A stretch of 64,000 nt of DNA from assembly GCA_016795325.1 (NCBI GenBank), contig JAEUHY010000053.1, positions 186,001 to 250,000 of the forward strand, written 5' to 3'. Each line of letters begins with the position of its first letter. The first letter of the stretch is position 1. Of this stretch, positions 48,916-57,348 are shown in pieces. A program made the translations under genes and the position numbers. This stretch comes from Planctomycetota bacterium. GTDB taxonomy: Bacteria; Planctomycetota; UBA1135; GCA-002686595. The notes beneath the pieces were generated by a model. It was not told where the DNA came from. It did not search any database and saw only the letters and a program-made list of their open reading frames with translations.

Positions 48916-50640
48916 TCACATTTCCTCGGGTGCGGCCATGCCGAGCAGGCCCAGGCCGAGGCCGAGAACGCACTTGGCCTGGCGCACGAGCGCGATGCGT
49001 GCGGCGCCGGCGGCCGGTTGGCTGCCGAGCACCTTGTTCTCCGGCTGCGTGAGCCAGGTCGACACGTCGCGCGCCAGCGCGAGCAGGTACTGCGAGAGCT
49101 CGCTGGGTTCGGCCTTGGCGGCCGCGGCGCGCACCACGTCGCCGAACTTGGCGATGCGCACCAGGATCTCGCCGGCGTTCTCGAGCGCGGCGAAGTCCGG
49201 CGCGGCGCCGAGCGCGGGATCGTTCGCCGCGTGCACCTTGCGCAGGATCGAGGCGAGCCGCGCGTGCGTGTACTGCAGGTACGGACCCGTGTCGCCCTCG
49301 AAGGCGAGGAACTCGCGCTTGTCGAAGATCACGTCCTTGATGCGCTCGCGCTTCAAGTCGTTGAACACCAGCGCCCCGATCCCGACCTGTTCGGCGACCT
49401 GCGCCTTGGTCGCCAGGCTCGGGTTCTTGTCTTCGATGACCTTGGCGGCCTCCTCGACGCACTCGTCGATCAGATCGTCGAGCACGAGCACCTCGCCGCG
49501 CTTGCGGCTGGCGATCTTCACGCGGCCTGGCCCGAGCAACATGCCGAAGTCGACGTGCTCGACGCGCGCGGCCCAGCTCTGCTCCATGCGCTGCAGCACG
49601 GCCTTGAGCTGGCGGAAGTGGAGCTTCTGTTCGCCGCCGACGACGTACAGGCAGCGCTCGAAGGTGAATTCCTCCCAGCGGCTGAACAGCGCCGCGAGGT
49701 CGCGTGTCGCGTAGAGCGTGGTGCCGTTGGACTGCTGCAGCAGGCACGGCGTTTCCTTGAGCCCCTTGTCGACGGCGCCGAGCATCACCACCAACGCACC
49801 CTCGCTGATCTCCGTCACGCCGGCGGCCTTGACGCGCTCGAGCGTCGGCGCGAGCAGCGGCTCGTACCAACTTTCGCCGCGTACGTGCTCGTGCGCGATG
49901 CCCAGGCGCTTGTAGGTCGCGTTGAAGCCGCGCAGCGAGACTTCCGTGACCCAGCGCCACAGCTCGCGCACTTCGCCTTCGCGCCCGCTCTCGAGTTCCT
50001 GGTACGCCGCGACGGCCTCGCGCTGGAACTGCTCGTCGCTCTTCAGCGCCTCCTTGCTGCGCTGGTACAGATCGAGCAGGCCCATCACCGGATCGCGCTC
50101 GAGGTCGACCTGGGCCTTCCAGCGCCGCAGCGCCACGACCAGGCCGCCGAACTGCGCGCCCCAGTCGCCGATGTGGTTGATGCCGACCACGCGGTAGCCC
50201 AGGTGGCGGAAGATGCGCACCAGCGAAGCGCCGAGGATCGTCGAGCGGATGTGCCCGACGTGCATGGGCTTGGCGATGTTCGGCGAGCTGTAGTCGATGA
50301 CGACCGTTTTGCCGGACCCGTCGTCGCCGCCGCCGTAGCGCGCGCCGCGGCGTTCGACGTCGGCCAGCACCTCGCGCGCGAGCAGCGGCCGCGCAATGCG
50401 GAAGTTCAGGTACGGGCCGGTGGCCGTGACGGTGATGCCCTCGAGCTCTCCCGCGAGCTTGGCCGCCAGTTCCGCGGCGACGGCCGGCGGCGCCTGCTTG
50501 CGCTCCTTGGCGAGCAGGAAGCAGGGGAAGGCGAGGTCGCCGAGCGCGGCGTCGCGCGGGTTCTCGAGCTTCAGCGCGCTCGCCGCGAGCCCGGTGTGCT
50601 TGGAGAGGGCGGCGAGGATCGTGCTGCTGAAGAGGTGCAT
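48916..50640 (-). CDS. argS: Arginyl-tRNA synthetase
   Basis: The class I enzyme charges tRNA-Arg. From the ATG at 50640 it has 574 residues, a normal length; the frame is open 20 codons further up, but those residues are unlike ArgS. The signature SSPNIAKPMHVGHIRSTI contains the HIGH-type HVGH, and the KMSKS position reads KIASRKRGE, the relaxed form usual in ArgS. The N-terminal Add-1 domain and the C-terminal anticodon-binding DALR domain (YLLALARDVSTWL) are present. The gene is divergent from the PyrK-like gene with 102 bp between starts; TATCCT on the minus strand about 30 nt upstream is a possible -10 box. Confidence 0.96.
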   Translation of the reverse strand: MHLFSSTILAALSKHTGLAASALKLENPRDAALGDLAFPCFLLAKERKQAPPAVAAELAAKLAGELEGITVTATGPYLNFRIARPLLAREVLADVERRGARYGGGDDGSGKTVVIDYSSPNIAKPMHVGHIRSTILGASLVRIFRHLGYRVVGINHIGDWGAQFGGLVVALRRWKAQVDLERDPVMGLLDLYQRSKEALKSDEQFQREAVAAYQELESGREGEVRELWRWVTEVSLRGFNATYKRLGIAHEHVRGESWYEPLLAPTLERVKAAGVTEISEGALVVMLGAVDKGLKETPCLLQQSNGTTLYATRDLAALFSRWEEFTFERCLYVVGGEQKLHFRQLKAVLQRMEQSWAARVEHVDFGMLLGPGRVKIASRKRGEVLVLDDLIDECVEEAAKVIEDKNPSLATKAQVAEQVGIGALVFNDLKRERIKDVIFDKREFLAFEGDTGPYLQYTHARLASILRKVHAANDPALGAAPDFAALENAGEILVRIAKFGDVVRAAAAKAEPSELSQYLLALARDVSTWLTQPENKVLGSQPAAGAARIALVRQAKCVLGLGLGLLGMAAPEEM

Positions 50641-50725
50641 CGCGGAGCTGGCGTCGAAGAGGATCGTCAGAGGATAGAGGTGCTCGCGCGGCCTATCCAA
50701 GAGCGTTTGTGGGCTCGCGGCCGCC

Positions 50726-50731
50726 TATACT
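50726..50731 (+). promoter_or_regulatory. Predicted -10 box (TATACT) of the PyrK-like gene
   Basis: TATACT is followed by 11 bases and the ATG at 50743. Transcription would start about four to five bases before the ATG, leaving no room for a Shine-Dalgarno sequence. Confidence 0.4.
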
Positions 50732-50742
50732 CCCGTCCGACC

Positions 50743-51591
50743 ATGCCCGCGCCTCCGCCCGACGCCCGTTCGTTCCTCTCCGAAGTCGTGTCCGTGACGC
50801 CCTGCGGCGCCGACGGCGTGTTGCTCGCGCTGCGCCCCGAGCGCGCGCTCGGCGCCGTGCGCGCCAGCCGCTTCTTCATGTTGCGGCGCGAGGACGGGCT
50901 CTCGCCCGCGATCCCGCGGCCGTTCTCGATCTACCGCCAGAGCGGCGACAGCATCGAGTTCCTGCTCAAGGTCATGGGGCGCGGCACGCGCGCGCTCGCC
51001 GCGTGTTCACCGGGACAGAAGGTCCGCACGATCGGGCCGCTGGGCAACGGCTGGCCCGCGCTCGACGGCGACGGTCCGCCGTGGGTGATGCTCGCCGGCG
51101 GCGTCGGCGTCGCGCCGTTCCACATGGCGATCGAGCAGGCCCTCGCCGGCATGGACGGACGCGCTCCGGCGCGCCCCGAGCAGCTGTTCTTCCTGTTCGG
51201 CGCGGCGAACGCCGGGATGCTCTACGACCTCGCCGCCTTCGAGCGTCTGCCGGCGCGCGTGTTCACGGCGACTGTCGACGGCTCGCACGGCGCACGCGGC
51301 AACGTGCTCGAACTGCTCAGCGACCTGCAGCGCCGCGGCGTGATCCCGCAGCGCGTGCGCCTCGCCGCGTGCGGTCCCGAGCGCATGCTCGAAGCGGTGC
51401 AACACTTCGCCGACGAGCGCGGTCTGGAGTGTTGGCTGTCGCTCGAGTCGCTGATGGGCTGCGGCGTCGGTATCTGCAACGCCTGCCCCGTGCCGACCAA
51501 ACCGGACGGCCCGCGCGGCTCGTGGCCCAACGTCAAGTGCTGCGTCGAAGGCCCGGTGTTCAAGAGCGACGAGATCGCGCTCCACGCCTGA
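50743..51591 (+). CDS. pyrK: PyrK-like iron-sulfur flavoprotein (dihydroorotate dehydrogenase electron-transfer subunit type)
   Basis: The 282-residue protein has a ferredoxin-reductase-type FAD domain with RPFSIYR (RxYS motif), and an NAD domain with MLAGGVGVAPF and LFFLFGAANAG. The C-terminal cysteine cluster MGCGVGICNACPVPT...VKCCVEGPVF binds the 2Fe-2S centre of PyrK. PyrK passes electrons from dihydroorotate dehydrogenase PyrD to NAD+. No pyrD is adjacent, so the partner must lie elsewhere or the protein serves another oxidoreductase. Divergent from argS. Confidence 0.85.
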   Translation: MPAPPPDARSFLSEVVSVTPCGADGVLLALRPERALGAVRASRFFMLRREDGLSPAIPRPFSIYRQSGDSIEFLLKVMGRGTRALAACSPGQKVRTIGPLGNGWPALDGDGPPWVMLAGGVGVAPFHMAIEQALAGMDGRAPARPEQLFFLFGAANAGMLYDLAAFERLPARVFTATVDGSHGARGNVLELLSDLQRRGVIPQRVRLAACGPERMLEAVQHFADERGLECWLSLESLMGCGVGICNACPVPTKPDGPRGSWPNVKCCVEGPVFKSDEIALHA

Positions 51592-51700
51592 GCGGCGCTG
51601 GCGGAGCGCCTCGCGGCGCCCGGACACGTTGTCGCGGGCGGCGTCATCGCGCGCCGAGCCTCCGTGACTCATTCCGCTGGAGGCGCCTGAGCCTCGCGCC

Positions 51701-54091
51701 TCAACCGCCCGCAGGATTTTGCGCGGCGGGAGGTTTGGCCTCGCTGTGCGCGCGCAGCGCGTCGATCGCGCTCGTCAACGCCTCACGCCGCGATCCGTCG
51801 GGGTCGCGCCGGCGCGCTTCCTCGAGCAACTCGATCGCCTTCTCCGGCGTGCTGAGCTCGCTGGCGAGCACTCCGGCGTTGTAGAAGGCGTCGAAGGTCT
51901 GCTGCGGGCGCAGCGGATCGAGCGCAGGCTCCTGCAGCCAACGCGTGGCGTCGAGGAACGCTTCGAGCGCCTCCTTCGGGCGTCCGAGGAACAGCAGCGT
52001 CTTGCCGCGCATGAGGTGCGCCGGTCCGTCCGAACCCCGCACGCGCAGCGCGCGTTCGAAGGCCTCGAGCGCGTCGTCGTAGCGCTGTTCGCGCGCTGCG
52101 AGCACGCCCAGTTGCTTGAGCACGCCCGCGTCGTCGGGCGCGAGCGCCACGGCGCGCTTGAGCGCGTCGCGCGCGCGCTCGGCGAGGTCCGCCTCCATGG
52201 CGCACATCGCCAGCGAGACCCAGGCCTCGACATTCGTCGGCGCGATCTGCGTGCAGCGCTCGAAGGCGCTGACCGCGTCGAGCCAGTGCGCGCGTTCGAT
52301 CTCGAGCTTGCCGCGGTTGAACCAGGACTCGAAGTGCTGCGGACTCTCGGACACGGCGCGTGCGAACGCCTCGCTCGCCTCGTCGTAGCGGCCCAGGTAA
52401 CGCAGCGCCACGCCGTGGCCGCACAGCACGTCCGCGCTGCGCGGCGCACGTTTGGCGAGCTCGCGGAAGATCAGCTCCGGCTCGTCGAGCGTGCATTCCT
52501 GCGGGAGGTGCAGCGCGCAGTACAGGTAGTACCAGCCCATCCCCAGACTCGACTGCAGCTCGTCGAAGGGCGTGATGAGCACGCTTCTGTCGGGCGGCTT
52601 CTCGATCGCCAGCTGCTGCGCGCGGTCGAAGGCGTCGTGCGCTTCGAGCAGTTGGCGCACGTCGAGCGAGTCCTGGAAGCGCTGCAGCAGCACGCGCCCC
52701 AGGCCCCACTGCACGTACATGCTGCGCGGCGAGCGCGCGACGCCGTCGCGGAACAGCGTCTCTTCGTTCGCCCACACCGAAGTGCGCGCGAACGAGTGCG
52801 TGCCCGCGGCGCCGGCGAGCAGCAGCGCGCCGCAAAGCGCCAGCGCACGCGGCAAACGAGCGAGTAGCGTGGCGACCAGCAACGCGGCGCCGAGCGCGGA
52901 GAGGTACAGGAAACGCTCCGAGAGCGGGAAGCGTCCGATCGACTCGAAACGCACGACCGCCGGGAGGATCCCCGCGGGAAGGATGAGCAGCGCGCTGAGC
53001 ACCGCGCCCGAGCGCTTGCGCCAGGCCCAGTAGGTTGCGCCGGCCCACACGGCGAGCGCGGCGAGCGCGCGCAGCAGCGTGGGATCGCTGAGCGGGACCT
53101 CGGGGCGCACTTCGCGGAACAGGTTGAGATCCGCGGGAAAAACGAGCAATTGCAGCGCGCCGCCGAGCAGTTCGAGGCGCAGCGTCAGCCAGCGCAGCGG
53201 CGTCGAGTACAGGTGCGAGGTGATGCGGTCGAAGCCCGCCGCGAGCTCGCCGAACACCGCCACGCGCAGCACGTAGTAGACGCCGAAGGCCGCGAGCGCC
53301 GGCGCGAGCGCGGCGCCCAAACGCTCGAAGCGTCGCGCTCCGTTGGGCAGCGTGCGGCCGCAGTCGAGCGCGAGCGCGAGCGGCGCGAAGGCCAGCGCGC
53401 TCTCCTTGGCGAGCAGGCCCGCGAGCAGCCACGCGCCCGCGGCCCACGGCGCGCCGTGCGATCCGTCGTCGCGCCAGCGCAGGTAACTGAGCAACGCAGC
53501 GAGCGTCAGTGCGCCGGCGAGCGGGTCGTTGACGGCCGAAATCCAGGCCACGGGCTCGACCTGCACCGGGTGCAGCCCAAACAGCAGCGCGGCGCCGGCG
53601 CCGATCCACACGCTGTGCGTGAGCCGGCGCACGAGCGCGAAGACGAGCGCGACCGCACCGAGGTGGATCGCGAGCGACAGCGCGTGGTGGCCCCAGGGCG
53701 CGCCGTCGCCGAGCACGCGGCCGAGGAACAGCATGAGCATCGTCGCGGGCCGCCAGTACCCGACGACGGGCAGGTCTGCGTCCGCGCCGCTCGACTGCGA
53801 GTTGTCCCAGTGAGCGGCGCCGAACGATTCGAACAGTGCGGAAACGCTCGCGAGCGCGGGATTGCGCGCGACGAGCAGCAGGTCGTCGTACACCAGCGCG
53901 CCGCCGAGCACCGGCCAGAGCGCCGCAGCCGTCGCAGCCAGCGCAAGCGCACACAAGAGCGGCGCCAGCCAGACCGGCTGCTCGCCTCGCTGCGTGCCCA
54001 GTTCGTGCGGCTGGTGAGGATCGCGCGCGCCGCCCGGAAGGCGTGCGGCGCGCGCGTCGGATTCGGCGCTGGCGGAGCTGGTGTGGGTCAC
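51701..54091 (-). CDS. Polytopic membrane protein with C-terminal TPR repeats (TMTC/GT-C-like)
   Basis: The 796-residue protein (GTG at 54091) has a polar N-terminus and about ten membrane helices over residues 40-440, then TPR repeats to the end (AWVSLAMCAMEADLAERARDALKRA, GVLAAREQRYDDALEAFERAL and others). The first large loop after helix 1 has LVYDDLLLVARNP, a DD motif like that of GT-C glycosyltransferases, and HPVQVEPVAWISAVNDPLAG is characteristic of TMTC-type O-mannosyltransferase relatives. I infer a glycosyltransferase-like enzyme using a lipid-linked sugar at the outer face of the membrane. Paralogues are encoded at 57349 and 62573. Confidence 0.85.
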   Translation of the reverse strand: MTHTSSASAESDARAARLPGGARDPHQPHELGTQRGEQPVWLAPLLCALALAATAAALWPVLGGALVYDDLLLVARNPALASVSALFESFGAAHWDNSQSSGADADLPVVGYWRPATMLMLFLGRVLGDGAPWGHHALSLAIHLGAVALVFALVRRLTHSVWIGAGAALLFGLHPVQVEPVAWISAVNDPLAGALTLAALLSYLRWRDDGSHGAPWAAGAWLLAGLLAKESALAFAPLALALDCGRTLPNGARRFERLGAALAPALAAFGVYYVLRVAVFGELAAGFDRITSHLYSTPLRWLTLRLELLGGALQLLVFPADLNLFREVRPEVPLSDPTLLRALAALAVWAGATYWAWRKRSGAVLSALLILPAGILPAVVRFESIGRFPLSERFLYLSALGAALLVATLLARLPRALALCGALLLAGAAGTHSFARTSVWANEETLFRDGVARSPRSMYVQWGLGRVLLQRFQDSLDVRQLLEAHDAFDRAQQLAIEKPPDRSVLITPFDELQSSLGMGWYYLYCALHLPQECTLDEPELIFRELAKRAPRSADVLCGHGVALRYLGRYDEASEAFARAVSESPQHFESWFNRGKLEIERAHWLDAVSAFERCTQIAPTNVEAWVSLAMCAMEADLAERARDALKRAVALAPDDAGVLKQLGVLAAREQRYDDALEAFERALRVRGSDGPAHLMRGKTLLFLGRPKEALEAFLDATRWLQEPALDPLRPQQTFDAFYNAGVLASELSTPEKAIELLEEARRRDPDGSRREALTSAIDALRAHSEAKPPAAQNPAGG

Positions 54092-54125
54092 GTCGACGGG
54101 CGCGCGTTCACGTGCGGAGCGAGGT

Positions 54126-54623
54126 TCACTTCAGCAGGCTGCGCAACATCCAGGCCGTCTTCTCGTGGACTTGCAGGCGCTGGGTGAGCAGGTCCGCGCT
54201 GGCTTCGTCGCCGGCGTCGTCGACCTGCGGGAACACCTTGCGCGCGGTGCGCGCGACCGCTTCGTGGCCGGAGACGAGCAGGCGCACCATCTCGAGCGCC
54301 TCGGGCGCGCCTTCGGTGTCGGAGATCGAACTCAGCTTGCTCAGCTGCTTGTACGAGCCCGGCGCGTGGAAACCCAGGGCGCGGATGCGTTCGGCGATCA
54401 GGTCGAGCGCGTTCCACAGCTCCGTGTACTGATCCATGAACATCAGATGGAGCGTGTTGAACATCGGCCCCTCCACGTTCCAGTGGAAGGCGTGCGTCTT
54501 GAGGTACAGCGAGTAGGTGTCGGCGAGCAGCGCCGAGAGCCCGCCCGCGATCTTCTCGCGATCCTTGGCGTCGATGCCGATGTCGATGGGCGGAACAGTG
54601 CCGGCGGAGAGCTTCTTGGCCAC
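54126..54623 (-). CDS. dps: Dps-type ferritin-like protein
   Basis: The 165-residue product forms the 12-mer that oxidises and stores iron and protects DNA. It starts at GTG 54623 with AGAGGA seven bases before. HAFHWNVEGPMF, LHLMFMDQYTELW, and ALDLIAERIRALG are Dps motifs. His47, His59, Asp74 and Glu78 match inter-subunit ferroxidase residues, but the acidic residue expected four positions after His59 is Met63 (HLMFMDQ). The N-terminus has four Lys/Ser/Thr residues but no long DNA-binding tail. TAGGCT about 45 nt upstream of the start is a possible -10 box. Confidence 0.93.
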   Translation of the reverse strand: MAKKLSAGTVPPIDIGIDAKDREKIAGGLSALLADTYSLYLKTHAFHWNVEGPMFNTLHLMFMDQYTELWNALDLIAERIRALGFHAPGSYKQLSKLSSISDTEGAPEALEMVRLLVSGHEAVARTARKVFPQVDDAGDEASADLLTQRLQVHEKTAWMLRSLLK

Positions 54624-54709
54624 GGGTGAATCCTCTTGTTCGGGGCGGTGGAATTGGACTCCCTAGCCTACGCCTCACGCGCGACCGTCCCCAAGGCTTC
54701 CGCGGCCGT

Positions 54710-56002
54710 TCAGCGCTTCTTCGCGTACGTCTTGAGCACCCAGGCGCGCCACTCGGCGTCGAGTGCGGCGACGTCGGGGCCCAGGACACGCTCGAAGTCC
54801 GCTCTGTGGCGCGCGGCGCGGGTCTCTTCGCGCATGGCGCTCCAGTCGTCGATCGGCTTGGTGTAGGCGAGCCACAGCTCGCGCAGCTTGTCCTTCTTGC
54901 GCTCGACGAGGAACTCCAGGCGCGACCAGGCGAGCATGTGCTCGCGCGGCTTGATGTCGTCGAGCTTGCGCCACGCGAGCATGTCGGCCCACGGCAGCGC
55001 GACGTTGTTCTTGACCAGTCCGTGGACGCGCGGCTCCCAGACCCAGGTGTTCTCCTCGGGCGCGGCCGCAGGTCCGCCGGCGCCCCATTGCGGCACGCGC
55101 GGGTCGACCTTGCGCGCGGCGCGGTGCGCCACGGCATAGCGGAACCACTCCGGCGCCGCCATGCGCGAGTCGCGCGACGCATCGATGAAGTTCGCGGCCA
55201 TCCCGGCGGCGACGGAGGCCGCGAACGAGCTCTCGCGGTCCATGCTCCCGTCCTTCATCGACTCGTAGTTCGAGCCGTAGAACAGGGACTTTTCGTGGTA
55301 CGTGCGGTACGAGTACTCGGCGTCCGCGTTGTGGAAGTGCCTGAGGTAGCGCCCGAAGTTGCTGCGCTTCTCGGTGAGCAGCACGACGAATTTGCCCTTC
55401 ATCCCCAGGTACGGACCTTCGCCCATCGACTCGCCGGCCTTGGCCTTGCGCTCGAGTTCTTCGAAGTCCGCGGGCGTGATGCCGAAGGTTGTGACGAAGT
55501 CGGCGTACCACTTCTCGAGGCGCCGCGCCCACAGGTGCGCACGCAGCCACGGATCGATCTTCACCGGCGGCTTGAACTTGGGCAGCAGCTTCTTGAGCTC
55601 GGCCATCTCCGCCTGGAGCCAGACCGTGTCCTCGCGGTCTTCGCCCAGGCGATAGCTCTCGAGCGTGGACGCGAAGTAGAAGTGCTCCGTCTCGAGGAAC
55701 AGCACTGGGCAGCCGCCGAGCGCTTCCTTCACGTCGGCGGATTTCAGCGCGCCGGCCCAGCCCGTCTCGCCGACCTTGAGCACGCCGAGCTTGGCGAGCA
55801 GCTCCGCTTGGCCCTTGGTGTGCGGGCAGACTTCGTCGAATTCCTCGAGCGAGGTGTCCTGCGCGGCGAGCACGCCGTTCAGCGCCAGCAGCGCCGGTGC
55901 AAGCCACGCCACGAGCAGCCAGAGTACTCGGAACCAAGTACGCGGGGCGGCCCACTTCTGGAGTGGACCGCCCCGCACGTTGCTTGCGTCGATCGTCGAC
56001 AT
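54710..56002 (-). CDS. Exported protein of unknown function, possibly a degenerate metalloprotease relative
   Basis: From the ATG at 56002 the product has 430 residues. A hydrophobic segment (RVLWLLVAWLAPALLALNGVLAAQ) ending near residue 47 is an uncleaved anchor or long signal. The mature part has aromatic, charged sequence and an APEWFRYAVAHRA segment resembling the P-x-W-x-x-x-G-x-A element of DUF1570-type proteins, but no HExxH motif precedes it (SVAAGMAANF). This likeness to the gene at 39966 is by eye and tentative. A tandem 12-bp repeat lies just upstream. The open frame further upstream is a shadow of the thioredoxin-like gene. Confidence 0.7.
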   Translation of the reverse strand: MSTIDASNVRGGPLQKWAAPRTWFRVLWLLVAWLAPALLALNGVLAAQDTSLEEFDEVCPHTKGQAELLAKLGVLKVGETGWAGALKSADVKEALGGCPVLFLETEHFYFASTLESYRLGEDREDTVWLQAEMAELKKLLPKFKPPVKIDPWLRAHLWARRLEKWYADFVTTFGITPADFEELERKAKAGESMGEGPYLGMKGKFVVLLTEKRSNFGRYLRHFHNADAEYSYRTYHEKSLFYGSNYESMKDGSMDRESSFAASVAAGMAANFIDASRDSRMAAPEWFRYAVAHRAARKVDPRVPQWGAGGPAAAPEENTWVWEPRVHGLVKNNVALPWADMLAWRKLDDIKPREHMLAWSRLEFLVERKKDKLRELWLAYTKPIDDWSAMREETRAARHRADFERVLGPDVAALDAEWRAWVLKTYAKKR

Positions 56003-56023
56003 GAGATGCGTCGCGTCCGACCT

Positions 56024-56047
56024 TCTAAGTGTCTGTCTAAGTGTCTG
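56024..56047. repeat. Two perfect tandem 12-bp repeats in a 53-bp intergenic gap
   Basis: TCTAAGTGTCTG occurs at 56024-56035 and again at 56036-56047 on the plus strand. It is AT-rich compared with its surroundings, lies between two co-directional minus-strand genes, and could be a promoter/operator element (on the minus strand each copy reads CAGACACTTAGA). Confidence 0.8.
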
Positions 56048-56055
56048 CAGGAACG

Positions 56056-56904
56056 TCAGGACTTGGACGGCGTCGCCGCGTCGGCGGGCTTCGCCGTGTC
56101 CGCGGGCTTCGGCGCAGCGCCCGGCTTCTCGGGCGCCGGCTTGGCGCGCAGCTTGAGTTCGCCGGTCAGCTTGTCGAGCTGTGCGAACAGCTCGGCGCGC
56201 TTGACCTTCGACTCCGCCAGCTCTTCCTGGGCCTTGGCGAGCTTCTTCGACTCGGGCCCGTCGGTCTCGAGCAGCTTGTCGATCTTCTTCTCGAACTCGA
56301 CGACCTTGTGGTCCTCCATGTCGAGCAAGTCGATCGTCTTGTGCATGCGCTTGACCATGTCCTCGGGCGCCTTGTCGTAGTTGGCGGCCAGCACCCGGGT
56401 CATCACGTTCCACAGCTCGATGCGCGAACGCTCCGATTCCATGCCCTCGCGCCACGAGCCGTCGGCCGAACACACGAACATGTGCTCGGGGTCCTTCTCG
56501 TCGAACAAGTTGTGGAAGGGATGGTCCTTCTCGAGCACCGCGACCGGCAGCTTGATGCAGCGGAACCAGCGCGCGAGCAGGAAGGTCTTCTCGTTGTCGA
56601 CCACGCCGCGGCTGAGCAGCGCGTCGTCGGTGCCGTTGCAGGTCTTGCACTCACGCAGGATCAGCAGCGGTCGCGGATCGTCGCCCGTGATGTACTTGAG
56701 AGCTTCCTCACGCGACAGCGCGCGCGAAGCCCGCTTGGCCACCGTCTGACCGGCCGCAGCATCCGAGCGCTCCACGTACGTGGGGTACTCCCACGCCAGC
56801 TTGAGCACGCTGCGAGCCGACGCACCACGGGGGATCTTGGGGATCGACCCACCGCCGGGACTCGAAGGTCCGCCTCCGCCCATCGGGCCGGCGCCGGGCG
56901 CCAT
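56056..56904 (-). CDS. Thioredoxin-like-fold protein with Gly/Pro-rich start and Lys/Ala/Pro-rich end
   Basis: The first visible ATG in the frame is 56904, giving 282 residues beginning MAPGAGPMGGGGPSSPGGGS. The domain at about 65-165 looks like a thioredoxin fold: RALSREEALKYITGDDPRPLLI, the CxxC-like CKTC, and a cis-Pro-region-like LPVAVLEKDHPFHNL with an aromatic end. A coiled coil (about 190-255) and a PKPADTAKPADAA tail follow. The same frame is open and similarly Pro/Ala/Gly-rich back to two TGA codons at 56989-56994, immediately after an in-frame signal peptide. The protein was therefore probably exported, and 56904 may not be the true start. Confidence 0.6.
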   Translation of the reverse strand: MAPGAGPMGGGGPSSPGGGSIPKIPRGASARSVLKLAWEYPTYVERSDAAAGQTVAKRASRALSREEALKYITGDDPRPLLILRECKTCNGTDDALLSRGVVDNEKTFLLARWFRCIKLPVAVLEKDHPFHNLFDEKDPEHMFVCSADGSWREGMESERSRIELWNVMTRVLAANYDKAPEDMVKRMHKTIDLLDMEDHKVVEFEKKIDKLLETDGPESKKLAKAQEELAESKVKRAELFAQLDKLTGELKLRAKPAPEKPGAAPKPADTAKPADAATPSKS

Positions 56905-56994
56905 GCCTCCACCGGGGCTAGCGGGGCCGGAAGGTCCGGCAGGAGATGCAGGTGCAGTGGGAGCGGCACGCGCTCCGCCGCGGGGGCTTCATCA

Positions 56995-57078
56995 CCCCGG
57001 CAGCGCGCTCGCCGGCACGGCCATCGCCGCCGCCAGCACGAACGCCAGACTCCGACGCAATTCGCGATTCGCGACCAT
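56995..57078 (-). pseudogene. Signal-peptide reading frame separated by two TGA codons from the thioredoxin-like gene
   Basis: On the minus strand an ATG at 57078 encodes 28 residues that form a textbook signal peptide: basic n-region RELRRS, hydrophobic core LAFVLAAAMAVP, and a cleavage-site-like PASA-L. Two TGA codons follow at once, then the same frame continues into the Pro/Ala/Gly-rich linker and the thioredoxin-like domain. No strong Shine-Dalgarno sequence is visible. It is either the true 5' end with a recent mutation or base-call error, a recoding site, or coincidence. Confidence 0.45.
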
Positions 57079-57330
57079 GTTTGCGCAAGTCATCGTGATC
57101 GACCTGGAAACCTCGCACGCCTCACGGGGAGCGCGCGGGGCGCCGAGCGACCGCAGCCGCAGAAGCGGCTAGTCACAGCCCTCGATGCTGAAGCTGAGCT
57201 TACGGACGATTCAGGCGTCCGCTACGGGTCGGCTCGAAAACTCTCTCGGCGTCGGTGCGCATTCGCTGGAACGAGTCACCGTCGACGGTCGCACCACGGA
57301 GCGCGCCGACTGCGCCCTACGCAGCGCTGC

Positions 57331-57336
57331 TAGGCT
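57331..57336 (+). promoter_or_regulatory. Predicted -10 box (TAGGCT) of the GT-C/TPR gene
   Basis: TAGGCT is followed by 12 bases and the ATG at 57349, placing the transcription start about five bases before the ATG. No Shine-Dalgarno sequence is present in between. Confidence 0.4.
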
Positions 57337-57348
57337 GCGCTGGCAAGC

